Origin: Leguminivora glycinivorella | Taxonomy: Eukaryota > Arthropoda > Insecta > Lepidoptera > Tortricidae | Length of the DNA: 64,000 nt | NCBI RefSeq assembly: GCF_023078275.1 | Contig: NC_062978.1 | Location: 26,185,967 to 26,249,966, forward strand | Direction: 5' to 3' | Part shown: piece after piece, positions 21,964 through 33,000 of the stretch | How positions within the stretch are numbered: position 1 is the first letter of the stretch | Layout of the letters: each line of letters starts with the position of its first letter | Notes under the pieces: model-generated | What the model was told of the DNA's origin: nothing | The model's database searches: none | The model's input: only the letters and a program-made list of their open reading frames with translations | Position numbers and translations under genes: made by a program

Positions 21964-22029
21964 AGAAATACATGACTTTTGTCAGGAGGGCGCTGTTATT
22001 CTACTGTATGGGGTCACAATTCAGTGTCG

Positions 22030-23055
22030 TAAGAAATAATAATAATAATAATACGTAATACGTATACGTAATAGTTCTAATGAAATTCCGCAACATGGCG
22101 CCCAGTCATTCGAAGATTAGCACAGCAGAGTGATCTTCTAATAGATTTTGGGAATTTTACCTTTATTACAACATGGAATATACTTATTACAGTTCCGAAC
22201 AAAATTAGTCTTAATGGCGCCCAATACAAACATGTTGGGTATGTAAAGCATAGTTAACATAGTATTGGCACGCGTTTAGCGACGAATAAAAAAAATATAA
22301 TTATTTAAAAATTAAAAAAAACTGATAACCACATCTTAATTTTAATACGTTGATAACTCTATATTAGAAATTTGGTTGATCTAACTTTTTGCGTTTGTAA
22401 GTTATTGATGATGGACGTTGACCGGCGAAAATGCACTGTGAACAAATACGTGAAAAATCCCCTTGGTCTGGGTCAATGATTGCTAAATTGTTGAATTTCC
22501 AGAAAACTACTAGGCAATAATTATTGCCCAAATCATTATTTCATTAAAGGCCAATTAAATAATAGTGGCAAAATAATTCAAAATATCCACTCCTTGCGGT
22601 CCACACGGAATCAACAGACAAAAAAGATGGATGAAAATCTTGTTCAGAGGATGATGAATACTATTTTCAGAAAAGTCCGTAATTTTGTGCATAAACATAC
22701 TGAATGATTGAAATATATGTGACACGCTAAAAATAATAAACGATCTTTTATATTCTGCAATAAAAAATATTGTTTACTTTTTTCTTTTCATTTAAAAATT
22801 AAATTCCTCCCATCGCGTACCAATTCTAAATTAACTATGCTTTACCTATCGAAGTTAGGTACCTACTCACGATTGTAGGGCGGCGGACTGTTGGGCGGTT
22901 ATCATGTTTGCCTGATAAGCGATATCTAGTACACGTGTAATCTCATGTTTTACTGCGGGCACAACACGAGCCTTTCACGTAGGCATACAAAACAGGAATA
23001 ATCAAGTTTGAGGGTATTTTTCAATAATCACCATTTTAGTTTAAATACAAGAAAT
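22030..23055. other. No gene recognised
   Basis: AT-rich single-copy-looking DNA with a short (AAT)n at about 22037. No frame over 60 codons and no exon-like segment with matching splice sites. Confidence 0.45.
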
Positions 23056-23057
23056 AC

Positions 23058-23264
23058 TTTAATTGAAATACGGTTGTACTCACGTTATTATATCGCTATT
23101 GCTGCGACATGTTTCGGGACAATTCGCAGTCTGACTCGTGAGTCTGCGGAGTTTAGCCGTCGCGTGAACTCCTATATGCCTGAAGAGGGGCCTCCGAATT
23201 GGCCCGAAACATGTCGCAGCAATAGCAATATAATAACGTGAGTACAACCGTATGTCAATTAATT
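23058..23264. repeat. Fold-back MITE 'cggttgtactcacgtta'
   Basis: Arms of about 75-80 bp: 'attgctgcgacatgtttcgg' is mirrored by 'ccgaaacatgtcgcagcaat'. The centre 'gtctgactcgtgagtctgc' is a small palindrome. The frame 23008-23241 arises from it. Confidence 0.9.
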
Positions 23265-23373
23265 ATTTGAATATGTCTCACGAAAGTTTACCGTGTATAA
23301 GAAATACTTTATTCCGCAAAAACATGGATGGTCGTGAGTTCAAACCTCCCTGGCACTCACTTGTATTGATAAG

Positions 23374-23461
23374 TAAATAAATAATAATAATAAATATTGG
23401 GGACACCTTACACAGATCAACTTAGCCCCAAACTAAGCAAAGCTTACTATGGGTGCTAAGA
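23374..23461 (-). mobile_element. SINE 3' fragment, tail type B
   Basis: 'taaatattggggacacctta', 'ttagccccaaactaagcaaa', then the copy stops before the body and head. 5'-truncated. Confidence 0.8.
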
Positions 23462-23679
23462 TGTTTCTGCTTAATAAAATTACAAAAAGGGGGTCAATCA
23501 TTGGTTGTGTACAGTATTTTAGACAAATCGAAATTAAATTAAGAACGAAAAGAAAGTGCCAAAAGACTAATTCAACGTAAATTCGGACACAAACAGGAAA
23601 AACCAAAGCAAAAATTCTTCTTTGAAATATTATTGATTGAGAGATTACTTGTTTATATTGCAGTCAGAGTACATTTACA

Positions 23680-23796
23680 GCCATCTTTTATTTATTGATT
23701 TAAACCTTATTGTCCAATACCCAAAAGTACAAAAGGCGGATTTAATGACAGGGCATTCTGTATCAAACAACCATGAGCTAAACCGAAAAATCTTTT
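23680..23796 (-). mobile_element. Likely LINE 3' UTR fragment
   Basis: 'ggcggatttaatgacagggc' and 'attctgtatcaaacaaccat' resemble a lepidopteran LINE 3' UTR in reverse, from memory. It borders the GAATA array. Confidence 0.4.
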
Positions 23797-24246
23797 ATAG
23801 AATAGAATAGAATAGAATAGAATAGAATAGAATAGAATAGAATAGAATAGAATAGAATAGAATAGAATAGAATAGAATAGAATAGAATAGAATAGAATAG
23901 AATAGAATAGAATAGAATAGAATAGAATAGAATAGAATAGAATAGAATAGAATAGAATAGAATAGAATAGAATAGAATAGAATAGAATAGAATAGAATAG
24001 AATAGAATAGAATAGAATAGAATAGAATAGAATAGAATAGAATAGAATAGAATAGAATAGAATAGAATAGAATAGAATAGAATAGAATAGAATAGAATAG
24101 AATAGAATAGAATAGAATAGAATAGAATAGAATAGAATAGAATAGAATAGAATAGAATAGAATAGAATAGGAATAGAATAGAACAGAACAGAACAGAACA
24201 GAACAGAATAGAATAGAATAGAATAGAATAGAATAGAATAGAATAG
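23797..24246. repeat. (GAATA)n pentanucleotide array, about 450 bp
   Basis: About 75 uninterrupted GAATA units, one extra G at about 24171, a block of five or six GAACA variants at 24181-24207, then about eight GAATA units ending 'gataacgtttattt'. Confidence 0.95.
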
Positions 24247-24450
24247 ATAACGTTTATTTAGTGAAAATATACAAGTAAAAAAACAATAGCATAATCTATA
24301 TACATCTTAAACTAAAGTCACCAAAAAGGATGCCACTCAGCATATGCCAATGGCTAATTGGTATTAGCCACGGCGCTGGGTTTCAGGGCAACCGAGAAAA
24401 CAGGATGGGATTTTGGTTAAACAGACCGACGCGAGATACCATTAAGCTAC
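24247..24450 (-). mobile_element. LINE 3' UTR fragment whose tail is the GAATA array
   Basis: In minus orientation the sequence runs '...ataaacgttatc' straight into TATTC repeats, as expected for a LINE that ends in a short-repeat tail. 'gccactcagcatatgccaat' and 'ggtattagccacggcgctgg' form the UTR. No coding part remains. Confidence 0.5.
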
Positions 24451-24652
24451 ATTAGGGTAAATACGAGTCGCTTAAAAATCAGCATTATTTCCATCATAAT
24501 TATCAAGATTCCCCTTTCGAAATTACCCGAGCATTTCTGTCATTCGTAATTACCACCAATGTACCTTACATACTAATAATTTATATTTAAAGTAACAAAA
24601 AAAAATACTTATTAAAATTATGGGTTAATTATAAATACTAGGGGTACATAAG

Positions 24653-24835
24653 TCACTCACTCATTAGTCATTGGCGTTGTCACAAGTCGACACAGTTCTC
24701 GACACGGTGTAAACACGACACAGTTCTCGACACGAGACGAGTGTAGGGCGGGCGGCGCGCGACTGGCGGGCGGCATCCGAGTTGTTTACAAGTTATCTTA
24801 TCTCTGGCTGTACGAGTGTTGCAATATAATGTCGG
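24653..24835 (-). repeat. GC-rich segment, duplicate U1
   Basis: 'cattggcgttgtcacaagtc', 'gacacagttctcgacacg' and 'gtagggcgggcggcgcgcga' recur in the same order at 27531-27752. Locally CpG-rich. No gene assigned; it could be promoter-like or an old repeat. Confidence 0.75.
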
Positions 24836-24875
24836 CCAATACTTACATCACGAGAAAAAGCTACCAAAATATTTC

Positions 24876-25749
24876 GTCGCGACCATAGCTGGGCATTAAC
24901 TCGTTAATCCGTTAATCGGTAATTAACGAAGTTAACATTTCGATTAACGGATTAACTTTTAAGTTAACTTTAAAAAATGTTAACGGATTCGTTAACTTCC
25001 GTTAAATTTCATAGAGTCCGTTAATCGTTAATCCAGCACCCCAACAAGCGGTTCACTGCGCCGCGAAAACCACGTTCTTACTGCTACTGTAAAAGCCCGT
25101 AGTACGGCAAAACCTAGGTTTTATCGGTAAAAGCAGATCCGTCGGTTATAAACAGTCTAAAGACCAATTGGCGACTTTGGATCACTTATTCGAGATCTTC
25201 TAAATCTTATTAGGCGTGCTAGATCGATCACTAACCTGAAAATAGAGTGCAATCATCAGGCATGGCAGACAAATCGCGCAACCGACGCATCGAGTTAGAG
25301 TCCGGCGCGGGCCTTAGATTACTCTACCAAGTTATCGTGGCCCACAGCATCGAGTTGTCATCTCAAATCTCAATCTGAAGAACCGACGCACCACGATCGC
25401 GATCGCATGAATGACCCAATAATTACCAATCCGAAGTAAAACCTAGGATTTAGCCAACCAACGGCGGTAAAAGCCCGAAGAGACCGTAATTATTACATTT
25501 CGGTTTTTTACCGATTGGCGTCACAGGTTTTAATGGTTTTTGGTGGATACTTAGTAAATAGAAATACATAATACCTACAGTGGAGTCCTATTTTTATGAC
25601 ATGTTAACGGATTATCGATTAACTTTAACTTCCGTTAAATCTACCGAAACGTATCGCTTTAACGATTAACGAAGTTAACTTTTTAAGTAACGGATTAACG
25701 ATTATCGAAGTTAACTATTTGATTAACGGTGCCCAGCTAAGGTCGCGAC
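24876..25749. mobile_element. TIR element built of 'gttaacg' words
   Basis: Terminal inverted repeats 'gtcgcgaccatagctgggca' and 'tgcccagctaaggtcgcgac' match at 19 of 20 positions. Both ends are filled with permuted 'gattaacg' and 'cgttaat' words; the centre (about 25030-25600) is unrelated. No transposase frame. Non-autonomous DNA transposon likely. Confidence 0.7.
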
Positions 25750-25827
25750 AACATACAATAAATACGGAACCCTAATAAAAACTTTATAAAAGTGTACCTA
25801 CGGTACATGCTATTGTAAGTAGTGACG

Positions 25828-25980
25828 TTTCTTTTTTTTATACCACGTCGGTGGAAAGCGGTCACCGTAACTTATGAACGCCTGCAACTCAAGGGGTGTC
25901 ACATGCGCGTTGCCGACCCATTAGAAACTTGTAAGAGTGTACAAGTTTTTCAAGAACTCCTTTTTTCTTCTTGACAAAAT
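25828..25980 (-). mobile_element. SINE-like repeat 'tactacgtcggtggcaaac', copy 2
   Basis: 'tttttttataccacgtcggt', then 'aaagcggtcaccgtaac' and 'catgcgcgttgccgaccca'. Lacks the 'aaacaagcatacggtccgcc' segment of copy 1. Confidence 0.7.
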
Positions 25981-26000
25981 CTCACTTTTGATATTGACAG

Positions 26001-27429
26001 CAGAGATGGGCATCAATCGATTGATTTTTTAGTTAACTAATCAATCGACTAAAAATATCAATCGTCATTATTCAATCGCGATTGATTTAGTTGCGATTAA
26101 ATTAGTTGTGGGAATGTTCGACTAACAACTAAATTAGTTTTAGTTTCAATCGACTAAATTCCACGAATAAATCATTAAAACTACACAGTCGGCCGTTTTT
26201 GCATTTATATCTTATTTGTAACTACAAGTAGGTATGTATATAACATTGGAGAATGCACAGGAGAATTTTGTGGATTATTTTGAAGTAGATATATTCGACC
26301 GATTGAGCTAAAATTACGTATACACGTTTAATTTGTAATGCTTGAATGACAATGCAATATTATAACGATATATCGGTAACGAAAAATAGCGAAAAACTGC
26401 AGTGTTCACAAGTAGCAAACAAAACAATTAAGTATGTTATTGCAATACTTTAAATTATACGATACTGAGTAAATCTTAGACATAGAAATTACCAGTATTT
26501 TGCTGTCTCTGTCGATAGTAAAACTCTTTTTAGTGGCACGTGGTGACAAAACATTGGGCTAAATGACTAATCCTACTTACCTAGAAATAATTTCATTTTG
26601 GTGCAAGGGCCGACGCATCTTCTAAAAATAAGACGTTCTATTGAATCAAACATCTGCATATTGTTTATCTATTATCTACGCGCACTATTTTGTTGTCATT
26701 AAAATATTTAAACCTCTTTGTAATGTAAAGAACTCTCAGCGTTAATTATTGTTCATCTTCCTTGCGGCATTCTACATTCAAATTTATATAATGGCAACAA
26801 CGAATTTCACGATATTTGGTATATACTATACACCATGTTTTTATTGAATTCCGTTAATTTCAAGGGAAGGTTCCGTAGGTCAAATACAATGAATTGCTCT
26901 AAAAAACTAGCGACTTAACTCTTACGGTTGTAGAATCATTCAAAAATAAATCAAACATTTTTTTTGGAAATGTATTTAAACCAGTCAACCGGGTACTTTT
27001 ATTGTGTTTTTTTAATGTTATTTTACTAATGCACAAACAAAGTACCCATTTTTTATTTACCCTTAGATAAGAGAAATTTAATCCAATTTCAAAGTGACTG
27101 TAGTAGCAAAATAATAGTTAGAACACCGATCTAACTCCTTAGAAATGGTTAAAATATCTTAAGTAGGTAATACATGATGATATGTTTAAACATTCGTTAA
27201 GATGTCCTAATCAGTCTGTCAACATTAGTTGCGAGAAATAAGTCTAACTAATTAGTCGATTACAAAATTTAGTTGTCCGAAATCAATCGGCAACTAATTT
27301 AGTTGCAACTAAATTAGTCGCGCTCTATACAACTAAGATTGATCATTCGTGGTTTTCAATCGTCAGTCGCAATTAAATCTTGTAATTTTAATCGTTAATC
27401 GTTAGTCGATTACATTTTGCCCATCTCTG
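26001..27429. mobile_element. Non-autonomous hAT-type element with 8-bp TSD
   Basis: TIRs 'cagagatgggc' and 'gcccatctctg' are bounded by the 8-bp direct repeat ATTGACAG at 25993-26000 and 27430-27437. An 8-bp duplication and CAG-ending TIRs fit the hAT superfamily. Subterminal regions are dense in 'attagttg' and 'caatcga' words, likely transposase-binding sites. The 1.4-kb interior has no long frame, so it needs a transposase in trans. Confidence 0.8.
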
Positions 27430-27530
27430 ATTGACAGCTCGGCAGGTACCGTAACGCTGCGCAATACCTATGTAGAGCAGTTAATTTCAAAAGTAACAAA
27501 AATAAAAAAAAATAAAAACTCTAAACTTCA

Positions 27531-27752
27531 TACTCACTCATTGGTCATTGGCGTTGTCACAAGTCGACACAACAGAGACACGACACAGTAACACGACACA
27601 GTTCTCAACACGACACAGTTCTCAACACGACACAGTTGTCGACTCGACACGTGGCGGGTGTAGGGCGGGCGGCGCGCGACTGGCGGGCGGCATCCAACTT
27701 GTTTACCAGTTATCTTATTTCTAGCTGTGCGATGGTTGCAATCTAATGTCGG
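27531..27752 (-). repeat. GC-rich segment, duplicate U2
   Basis: Second copy of U1, longer because 'acgacacagttctcaac' is repeated. The 108-codon minus frame here has no supporting motif. Confidence 0.75.
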
Positions 27753-27794
27753 GTCGTATAGATACGCTGTGTTATTGCTAATGAAACAATATGT

Positions 27795-27925
27795 TTTCAC
27801 CGCACCAACTGGCTCTTTTGATTCTTCGAAAACTGATGAGAAAAGATGCATTTTATTCACAACAGTGCGAAGTTATTTCATACAAATTTTGTATGTCCTA
27901 AGCTGACTGGTAGAATTGACCTTTC
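27795..27925 (+). repeat. Interspersed repeat 'cacaccaactgg', partial copy
   Basis: 'caccgcaccaactggctctt' and 'atttcatacaaattttgta' align to the first third of 12850-13275, then the SINE begins. Confidence 0.65.
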
Positions 27926-27930
27926 CATAT

Positions 27931-28195
27931 ATAAATAAATAAATAATAAATAAATATTATAGGACATTCTTACACAGATTGACTGAGGCCCACGGTAAGC
28001 TCAAGAAGGCTTGTGTTGTGGGTACTCAGACAACGATATACATATTATATAAATACTTATATACTTAGAAAACATCCATGACTCAGGAACAAATATCTGT
28101 GCTCATCACACAAATAAATGCCCTTACCGGGATTCGAACCCGGGACCGCGGCGCAGCAGGCAGGGTCACTACCGACTGCGCCAGACCGGTCGTCA
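27931..28195 (-). mobile_element. tRNA-derived SINE, tail type A
   Basis: Complete reverse copy: (TAAA)n, 'ttcttacacagattgactga', 'aagctcaagaaggcttgtg', B box complement 'ggattcgaacc' and A box complement 'ccgactgcgcca'. Confidence 0.9.
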
Positions 28196-28273
28196 TTATA
28201 TACCATACATAAATGTTATCACATAGATTACTTTGATTTAGTATGATATTTTACAGTAAGGATTATTTATATA

Positions 28274-28457
28274 ATACTAGCTTTTGCCCGCGGCTTCACT
28301 CGCGTTAGAAAGAGACAAAAAGTATCCTATGTCACTCTGCATCCCTTCAACTATCTCTACTGAAAAAATCACGTCAATACGTCGCTCCGTTTTGCCGTGA
28401 AAGACGGACAAACAAACAGACACACACATTCCCATTTATAATATTAGTATGGATTTA
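28274..28457 (-). mobile_element. Interspersed repeat 'tagcttttgcccgcggcttc', copy 2
   Basis: From 'tagcttttgcccgcggcttc' to 'cccatttataatattagtat'. Reverse of 20824-21061, with a shorter middle. Confidence 0.8.
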
Positions 28458-28787
28458 CATGCTTCATACTAAGAATCGTATCTCGATTTTTTAGCGCCAC
28501 CTATTAAATACTACATAACTACACTGATGATGCCTACTTTATTGTTTTCAAAATGTGTATCGACGTGATATCATAATTTTAAAATAAAGAAATATGTCAT
28601 TTTGTTCTTAAAAAACATAAAAACACGCAAAAATATTTGGGGAAAATATGATTTTGGCCACTTCCAGGCTGCGAACAGCGCCATCTAGTCTTAAGCCTAA
28701 AAGGCCCATATATTTCAGGGGTAGGCTTTTTTGTATGGGCTTTGTCGGTCCAGTATTAAATCGTTCTTGTTTTATACAGTTACCTGG

Positions 28788-28917
28788 TTATTCATAAACG
28801 TACTCTAAAGTTATCAAGCCAATAAAGTTCGTTTGTCCCTTTCTATCACACCAATACGTCGGAAAGGGACAAACGAACTTTATCGGCTTGATAACTTTAG
28901 AGTACGTTTATGAATAA
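28788..28917. repeat. Fold-back MITE 'ttattcataaacgtact'
   Basis: Arms of about 55 bp: 'ttattcataaacgtactcta' mirrored by 'tagagtacgtttatgaataa'. Nearly perfect with a short spacer around 'caccaatacgtc'. Confidence 0.9.
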
Positions 28918-29033
28918 GGGGGTTAGTATTTTCCTAGCGTTACGTTACGAGTACCGGCAGTGCGATGTTTAGTCAGGGTAAAAATAGGAAATTAGAGAAG
29001 ACAAAATAGTATGGTAAATTATCTATCAGTTAA

Positions 29034-29310
29034 CGGCCGGTCTGGCTCAGTCGGTAGTGAGCCTGCCTGCTCAGCTGCGGTCCTGGGTTCGAATCCTGGT
29101 GAGGGCATTTATTTGTGTCATGAGCACAGATATTTGTTCCTGAGTCATGGATGTTTTCTAAGTATGGATATCGTCGCTTAGCACCCATAGTACAAGCTTT
29201 GATTAGTTTGGGGCTAAGTTGATCCGTGTAAGGTGTCCCCAATATCTTATAATTTTAAACGAGCAATTCTTGTATATTTATTTATTTATTTATTTATTTA
29301 TATATATATT
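29034..29310 (+). mobile_element. tRNA-derived SINE, tail type B
   Basis: A box TGGCTCAGTCGG, B box GGTTCGAATCC, type B 3' part ('gtttggggctaagttgatcc'), long (TTTA)n tail. The minus-strand 70-codon frame here is an artefact. Confidence 0.9.
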
Positions 29311-29455
29311 TATTTACACTGACGATCTCGGAAACCGCTCTAACGATTTCGCAGAAATTTGTTATGTGGGGGTTTTTGGGGGTGAAAAATCGGTCTAACT
29401 TATCCTTAGGTCCCGGAAAACGCGAATTTTCGAGTTTTCATGCGTTTTTCTTCGC

Positions 29456-29705
29456 GCGCCATCTCGTGTGCAGTAGTTGTACTGTTAAGACAGAATTCTT
29501 TCGGTCGATGTAAGTACTATTTATTGCAAACACTAGATGGCGACACAGGTCAAGGCTAAAACGAATAGAAAATACACTATTTGAGTTTTTGTGGCGAAAT
29601 GCGCGCCATCTCGTGTGCAGTAGTTGTGTTGTTAAGGCTGAGAATTCTTTCGCTCGATGTAGGTACTATTAATTTTTGAACTAGATGGCGACACATGTCA
29701 AGGAT
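29456..29705. repeat. Two direct copies of a ~140-bp unit
   Basis: 'cgcgccatctcgtgtgcagt' through 'ctagatggcgacac' occurs at 29457-29552 and again at 29603-29696. Confidence 0.75.
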
Positions 29706-29739
29706 ACGAAACAGAACCGAGCGCAGCTCGGTTGCCCAG

Positions 29740-29955
29740 ATATTTATTTATTTATTATTTACATTCTTACACAGATTGACTGTCGCACGATAAGGTCAAT
29801 AAGGCTTGTGTTGTGGGTACTCAGACAATATACAAAAAATAATAAAAAAACGAACATGACTCAGGAACAAAATATCTGTGGTCATCACACAGACAAATGC
29901 CTTTACCTCAGACTCGAACTCAGGTCCGAGCTTAGCAGTCATCAAACCGGACTCA
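29740..29955 (-). mobile_element. Diverged SINE, tail type A
   Basis: 'acattcttacacagattgac', 'aggcttgtgttgtgggtact' and 'gactcaggaacaaa' are recognisable; the B box is decayed ('agactcgaactc'). Confidence 0.75.
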
Positions 29956-30182
29956 TTATGTAAAAGGAAATAGAGACAGTAAGTACCTAAGTATTTTGTA
30001 GGCTATATTTGCTAGGTTGTTAAGTAAATTACTAGGTAATAACGAAACCCACAAAGGGCGGCCTGACCGGTAATTTCGCGCGGAACAAGTAATCAAAATT
30101 CCTCTAGGTCACACAAATTGCGTAGGTACTTGTAAAAGGGTGTTTCTATTCTACAAAGTTGTTTTTTTCTCCAACGTTACTT

Positions 30183-30430
30183 TTTAACCCACGACGCAAA
30201 AACGACGGGGTGTTATAAGTTTGACGTGTCTGTCTGTTTGTCTGTATGTCTGTGTGTGTGTAACTTGTGTGGCATCGCAGCTCCCGAACGGAGGAACCGA
30301 TATAATAATAGATTTTTAGTTTTTATTTGTTTGAAAGCTGAGTTAGTCGGTAGTTTTCTTAGCCATGTTTCACGAAAATCGGTCGGGGGTTTTTCAAAAT
30401 TTTAATTTTGTGGTTAGGTTATTCTACAAA
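30183..30430 (+). repeat. Interspersed repeat 'acgacgcaaaaacgacgggg', copy 1
   Basis: Shares 'gacgtgtctgtctgtttgtc' and 'gctgagttagtcggtagttt' with the opposite-strand copy at 31838-32108. Contains a TCTG-rich patch. Confidence 0.75.
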
Positions 30431-30849
30431 GGATTCATAAGATTTAGTCCAAGATAAGTTAGCAATGATTTTGTCGGCGGTGCAAATGCTATGTATTTAA
30501 TTTTTATTTCAACTTAACGTTGACGTTTACTTAACCCTTGCAGAGTCGGGGTTATAAAAATCTTGTGCCTTTTACTTAGGAACATTCTCAGTTCTTGCTC
30601 TATTTGCTTAAATTTTGACCGATAAAAAGACAGCGAAACAAAAATTGTTTTTATGACACATTTTTCTGCTAATAAAACTTGTGAAAAATAATAACGTACT
30701 AAAATTAGAAAATAAATGCAAGTTGTGGTATGACTTTAAATAGAAACGCCCACAAAGCTGTGATTGCCTATGTAGACTGTCTAGTCTACAAATGCTTTTA
30801 TTCTTTGAATGATTTTATGCACTATTCTGATAATATAAATGTATGAATT

Positions 30850-31180
30850 TAAATTAATTTTGGAATGCTATTTTAATGCTATTATTTAATGTTTTTCTTT
30901 TTGTAATTTCATTTTGACCTTTATTATTAAATGCGATTGCGTATTATTATTTATTAAATGTAATTGTTGTTAGTTAAATGTGTTTATAATGTATTTATAT
31001 TGAAATCTGAATTGCGTGTGATTATGTACAATCTTTATATTTTAGTTTTAAGTTAATTTGCATGCCATATTTGTTTTGGCTAAGCATGTGATACAATTTA
31101 ATTAGTAATTACTTAAACATCTGTATGCAATTACCATGTTTAAGCAAATAAATATTTTCTTTCTTTCTTTCCTTCTTTCT
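30850..31180 (+). mobile_element. LINE 3' UTR with (CTTT)n tail
   Basis: AT-rich UTR-like sequence ends 'aagcaaataaatattttctt' followed by CTTT repeats, with an AATAAA signal. No coding part; a 5'-truncated LINE is the likeliest source. Confidence 0.5.
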
Positions 31181-31257
31181 TAGTACCTTCTGTGTCTCCT
31201 TCCCTTAGACTGTAATAATATACGGACACAACGGAGTAACCTTATAAGAGTTATAAA

Positions 31258-31510
31258 CTTACTACTTTTTGGCCGCGGCTTCGCTCGCGTCAAATTCGAA
31301 AACTGCGGAATGCTCCATACAAACTTCCACCCCCCATTCTAGGGAAGTGGGGCGATAGAAAGAGACAAAAAGTAAACTATGTCACTCTCCATCCCTTCAA
31401 CTATCTCCACATAAAAAGTCACGTCAACGTCGCTCCGTTTTGCCGTGAAAGACGGACAAACAAACAGACACACACACTTTCCCATTTATAATACTAGTAT
31501 GGATTAGTAT
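31258..31510 (-). mobile_element. Interspersed repeat 'tagcttttgcccgcggcttc', copy 3
   Basis: 'ttggccgcggcttcgctcgc' to 'cccatttataatactagtat'. The position of the poly(C) tract of copy 1 reads 'ccaccccccattctaggga'. Confidence 0.8.
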
Positions 31511-31837
31511 GGATAAACACGTGGCATTCCTAATCTACTAACTCCTAAGAGCATTTTCAGATTACCTGATCCGATATAGAATGTATTTAAGACCTATTTC
31601 CAACATATTAAAGGCGTCTTTAAATATGGCAGGGTATACGATAGAGCTCACCGGATATTAATTATTGAAAAACACTTTCCATGTGTCACCATTGAAATGT
31701 AGACCATTTTTAAGAAGAAGTTGCCGCAGGATATCCTCTTAAATAAATAAAAAACAGAACGGACCTTCAGGTGCGGCTCAAGCTATATTTAGTTACTTTA
31801 TTTAGAGTTCACAAAACGTTTCCTTTGAAAATGAATA

Positions 31838-32108
31838 TTTCAAGATCGGTTTTAATAATAACCACAAAATTAAAATTGTGAGAAAAACTCCGACCGCGAT
31901 GTAGTAGACCGATTTTCATGAAACACGGCTAAGAACACTCCCGACTAACTCAGCTTTCAGACAAAAGAACTAAATCTAAATCGGTTCTTCCGTTCGGGAG
32001 CTATGATGCCACAGACAGACACACACAGACAGACAGACAGACACACACACAGACAGACACGTCAAACTTATAACACCTCGTCGTCATTTTTGCGTCGGGG
32101 GTAAAAAC
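31838..32108 (-). repeat. Interspersed repeat 'acgacgcaaaaacgacgggg', copy 2
   Basis: Reverse of 30183-30430, containing a compound (ACAG/ACAC)n at 32010-32060. Flanking words 'ggaccttcaggtgcggctca' occur at both 31763 and 32113, so this copy seems to sit inside a local duplication. Confidence 0.75.
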
Positions 32109-32204
32109 TTAACGGACCTTCAGGTGCGGCTCAAGCTATATTTAGTTACTTTATTTAGAGTTCTGAAACATTAATTTCCTTTGAAAATGAATATTTCAAG
32201 ATCT

Positions 32205-32358
32205 GGCCCCGTAGCCGAATGGCATTTCTCCGACGCCAAACGAAAGCGATACGCCGCTGGCTCTGTCGCGCCAATACGCAAGCGCGATAGAGATAGATAT
32301 CTACTAGCGCCTCGTTTCGTGAGCGTTTCGTGAGCGATTGTGCCATTCGGCTAGCCAC
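32205..32358. repeat. MITE family Q, copy 5
   Basis: 'ggccccgtagccgaatggca' to 'gtgccattcggctagcc', reverse of copies 3 and 4, with the same double 'cgtttcgtgag'. Confidence 0.9.
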
Positions 32359-32573
32359 CCTGTTTTAATAAAAATAATATTTATAGAATTGTCTTCCGTT
32401 AATACAGCCGTAGGAACAATACTATTATTTTCCGCTACTGTACTTTTCGTACTTATTAGGTTTCGTAGTTATTCCGACAGTAAATCTTGGAGGTTCTAAA
32501 ACTCGTCTTTCTTGACGCGTTACGATGTCTTTTGAATTTAGAGGGTTAAAGGTTGTCGGCATCGGCACCTGTG

Positions 32574-32697
32574 CGCGTAGCCGAATGCAGAAACGCTCAC
32601 GAAACGCTCACGATAATATCTCTTTCGTAGATACATATCTATCTCTATCGCTCTTACGTATTGGCGCGGCAGAGCCGGACTACATTTCTGCGGGGCC
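32574..32697. repeat. MITE family Q, copy 6
   Basis: 'gcgtagccgaatgcagaaac' to 'acatttctgcggggcc'; right end shortened. Confidence 0.75.
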
Positions 32698-32837
32698 TGT
32701 TCTACAAACTTTAATAGACAAATGTTTACATTAATCTTAAGACAAAATTGACAATGTGCGCTGTGTGCTTTATACTTCGTGTGAAGTGGCAAAACTTAAA
32801 TTGTGTGTTTTAATTCAATCATGTAACCTATTAATTA

Positions 32838-33000
32838 TAGACCGTGATTACCTACTACGTAACTTTGACATCCACCCGCCTTCTTGAGTTTCCCGTGATC
32901 ATGATGCATGCAACTGTGTCGAAATATCGGGACCTCAATAAAAATCAAAAAGGTATATAATCATGGGTCTTTATCCCGGTATAAGTCTTATTGTATACCT
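32838..33000 (+). repeat. Penelope-associated 3' repeat, copy 1
   Basis: 'catccacccgcctt', 'gtgatcatgatgcatgcaac' and 'cgaaatatcgggacctc' recur at 34085-34220 directly downstream of the Penelope-like coding fragment, so this is likely its 3' UTR. Confidence 0.65.

Noticed and set aside
24653..27752. LTR retrotransposon with U1/U2 as LTRs
   Set aside because: No TG...CA ends, no primer-binding site or polypurine tract, no gag-pol code between; the interval is filled by two DNA elements.
27534..27860. 108-residue minus-strand protein
   Set aside because: Covers the duplicated GC-rich segment U2, whose sister copy U1 does not keep the frame.
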